Shown here: positions 13,333 to 13,812 of the stretch, piece after piece
Numbering within the stretch: the first letter of the stretch is position 1
Layout of the letters: each line of letters begins with the position of its first letter
Source of the DNA: Gammaproteobacteria bacterium
Lineage (GTDB): Bacteria > Pseudomonadota > Gammaproteobacteria > GCA-001735895
NCBI GenBank assembly: GCA_024763185.1
Contig: JANTFY010000040.1
Span: 1 to 13,812 of the forward strand
Direction: 5' to 3'
Length of the DNA: 13,812 bases
Program-made: the position numbers and the translations under genes
Notes under the pieces: model-generated
Database searches by the model: none
What the model saw: only the letters and a program-made list of their open reading frames with translations
Told to the model about the DNA's origin: nothing

Positions 13333-13812
13333 TTAGTTGACGTCAAGCTTGTCAACAGTATCGAACTCGAACTTGATCTCTTTCCAGGTTTCCATGGCGA
13401 TTGCCAGCTCAGGGCTAGTCTTCGCAGCTTCAGTCAGGATGTCACGAGCTTCTTTCTCGATTTCACGACCTTCGTTACGCGCTTTAACCGAAGCTTCAAG
13501 AGCCACACGGTTAGCCGCAGCACCTGCAGCGTTACCCCAAGGATGACCCTGAGTACCACCACCAAACTGCAGCATGGAATCATCACCGAAGATGGTTACC
13601 AGTGCAGGCATGTGCCAGATATGGATACCACCTGAAGCGACCGCGAATACGCCTGGCATTGAACCCCAATCCTGGTCGAAGAACACACCACGTGAACGAT
13701 CTTCAGGAACGAAAGACTCACGCAACTGGTCAACAAAACCCAGAGTAGACTGACGATCACCTTCCAGCTTACCCACAACAGTACCGGTATGCAGATGGTC
13801 ACCACCTGACAG
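13333..13812 (-). CDS. cbbL: Form I Rubisco large subunit, C-terminal part (5' end outside window)
   Basis: Ribulose-1,5-bisphosphate carboxylase/oxygenase large chain, the CO2-fixing enzyme packed inside the alpha-carboxysome. Only the last 159 codons are present; the reading frame is open to the window edge, and the TAA stop is at 13335-13333. Visible form I landmarks, in order: LSGGDH, loop 6 GTVVGKLEGD with the catalytic lysine (K334 in spinach numbering), DRSRG, VASGGIHIWHMPAL with the phosphate-binding Ser-Gly-Gly, FGGGTQGHPWGNA, and the C-terminal WKEIKFEFDTVD. A GTG inside the frame at the loop-6 VVGK is not a real start; it is an internal valine. Followed 48 nt later by cbbS and then the cso genes, which is the order of an alpha-carboxysome (form IA) operon. 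Assignment by recognition of the conserved motifs. Confidence 0.97.
   Translation of the reverse strand: MSGGDHLHTGTVVGKLEGDRQSTLGFVDQLRESFVPEDRSRGVFFDQDWGSMPGVFAVASGGIHIWHMPALVTIFGDDSMLQFGGGTQGHPWGNAAGAAANRVALEASVKARNEGREIEKEARDILTEAAKTSPELAIAMETWKEIKFEFDTVDKLDVN

Noticed and set aside
1..13812. tRNA, rRNA, insertion sequences, CRISPR arrays, phage genes
   Set aside because: None seen on either strand; the window is a continuous set of CO2-fixation and transport genes.

Overview
The window is a CO2-concentrating gene block of a chemolithoautotrophic proteobacterium, most likely a gammaproteobacterium such as a sulfur oxidiser. This is judged from a proteobacterial-type alpha-carboxysome (cso) operon with CsoS1, CsoSCA and CsoS2 close to Halothiobacillus-type sequences as I remember them; species cannot be assigned. 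Every recognised gene lies on the minus strand, so transcription runs from high to low coordinates.

Region 1 (13812 down to about 7379) is the carboxysome core: the 3' end of cbbL (cut by the window edge), cbbS, csoS2, csoSCA, csoS4A, csoS4B and three csoS1 paralogs. Together these give the enzyme, the disordered scaffold, the carbonic anhydrase, the pentamer vertices and the hexamer facets. Spacing is tight: csoSCA/csoS4A overlap by 1 nt and csoS4A/csoS4B are 4 nt apart. Two strong hairpins sit in the larger gaps, after cbbS and after csoS4B, and may set transcript stoichiometry.

Region 2 (about 7342 down to 5673) is the accessory part: a bacterioferritin-family protein, the pterin-dehydratase-like Rubisco assembly factor acRAF, and the carboxysome-positioning pair McdA (ParA-type ATPase) and McdB (small basic disordered protein ending in R-R-V-W-P-D).

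Region 3 (5534 down to 307) holds the CbbR regulator and two SulP-family anion transporters. One is an unusual 696-aa protein with a roughly 135-residue, partly coiled-coil insertion predicted to face the periplasm. The other is a close BicA-type Na+/bicarbonate symporter with the known Na+-site residues at identical positions. The inferred pathway is bicarbonate uptake by the SulP proteins, conversion to CO2 by CsoSCA inside the shell, fixation by CbbLS, and spacing of carboxysomes in the cell by McdAB. CbbR lies inside the block, upstream of the transporters and on the same strand. A perfect 17-bp palindrome fitting the TNA-N7-TNA CbbR pattern precedes the first transporter.

Bases 1-306 hold no gene I can support, only weak inverted repeats and possibly the last codons of an unidentified plus-strand gene.
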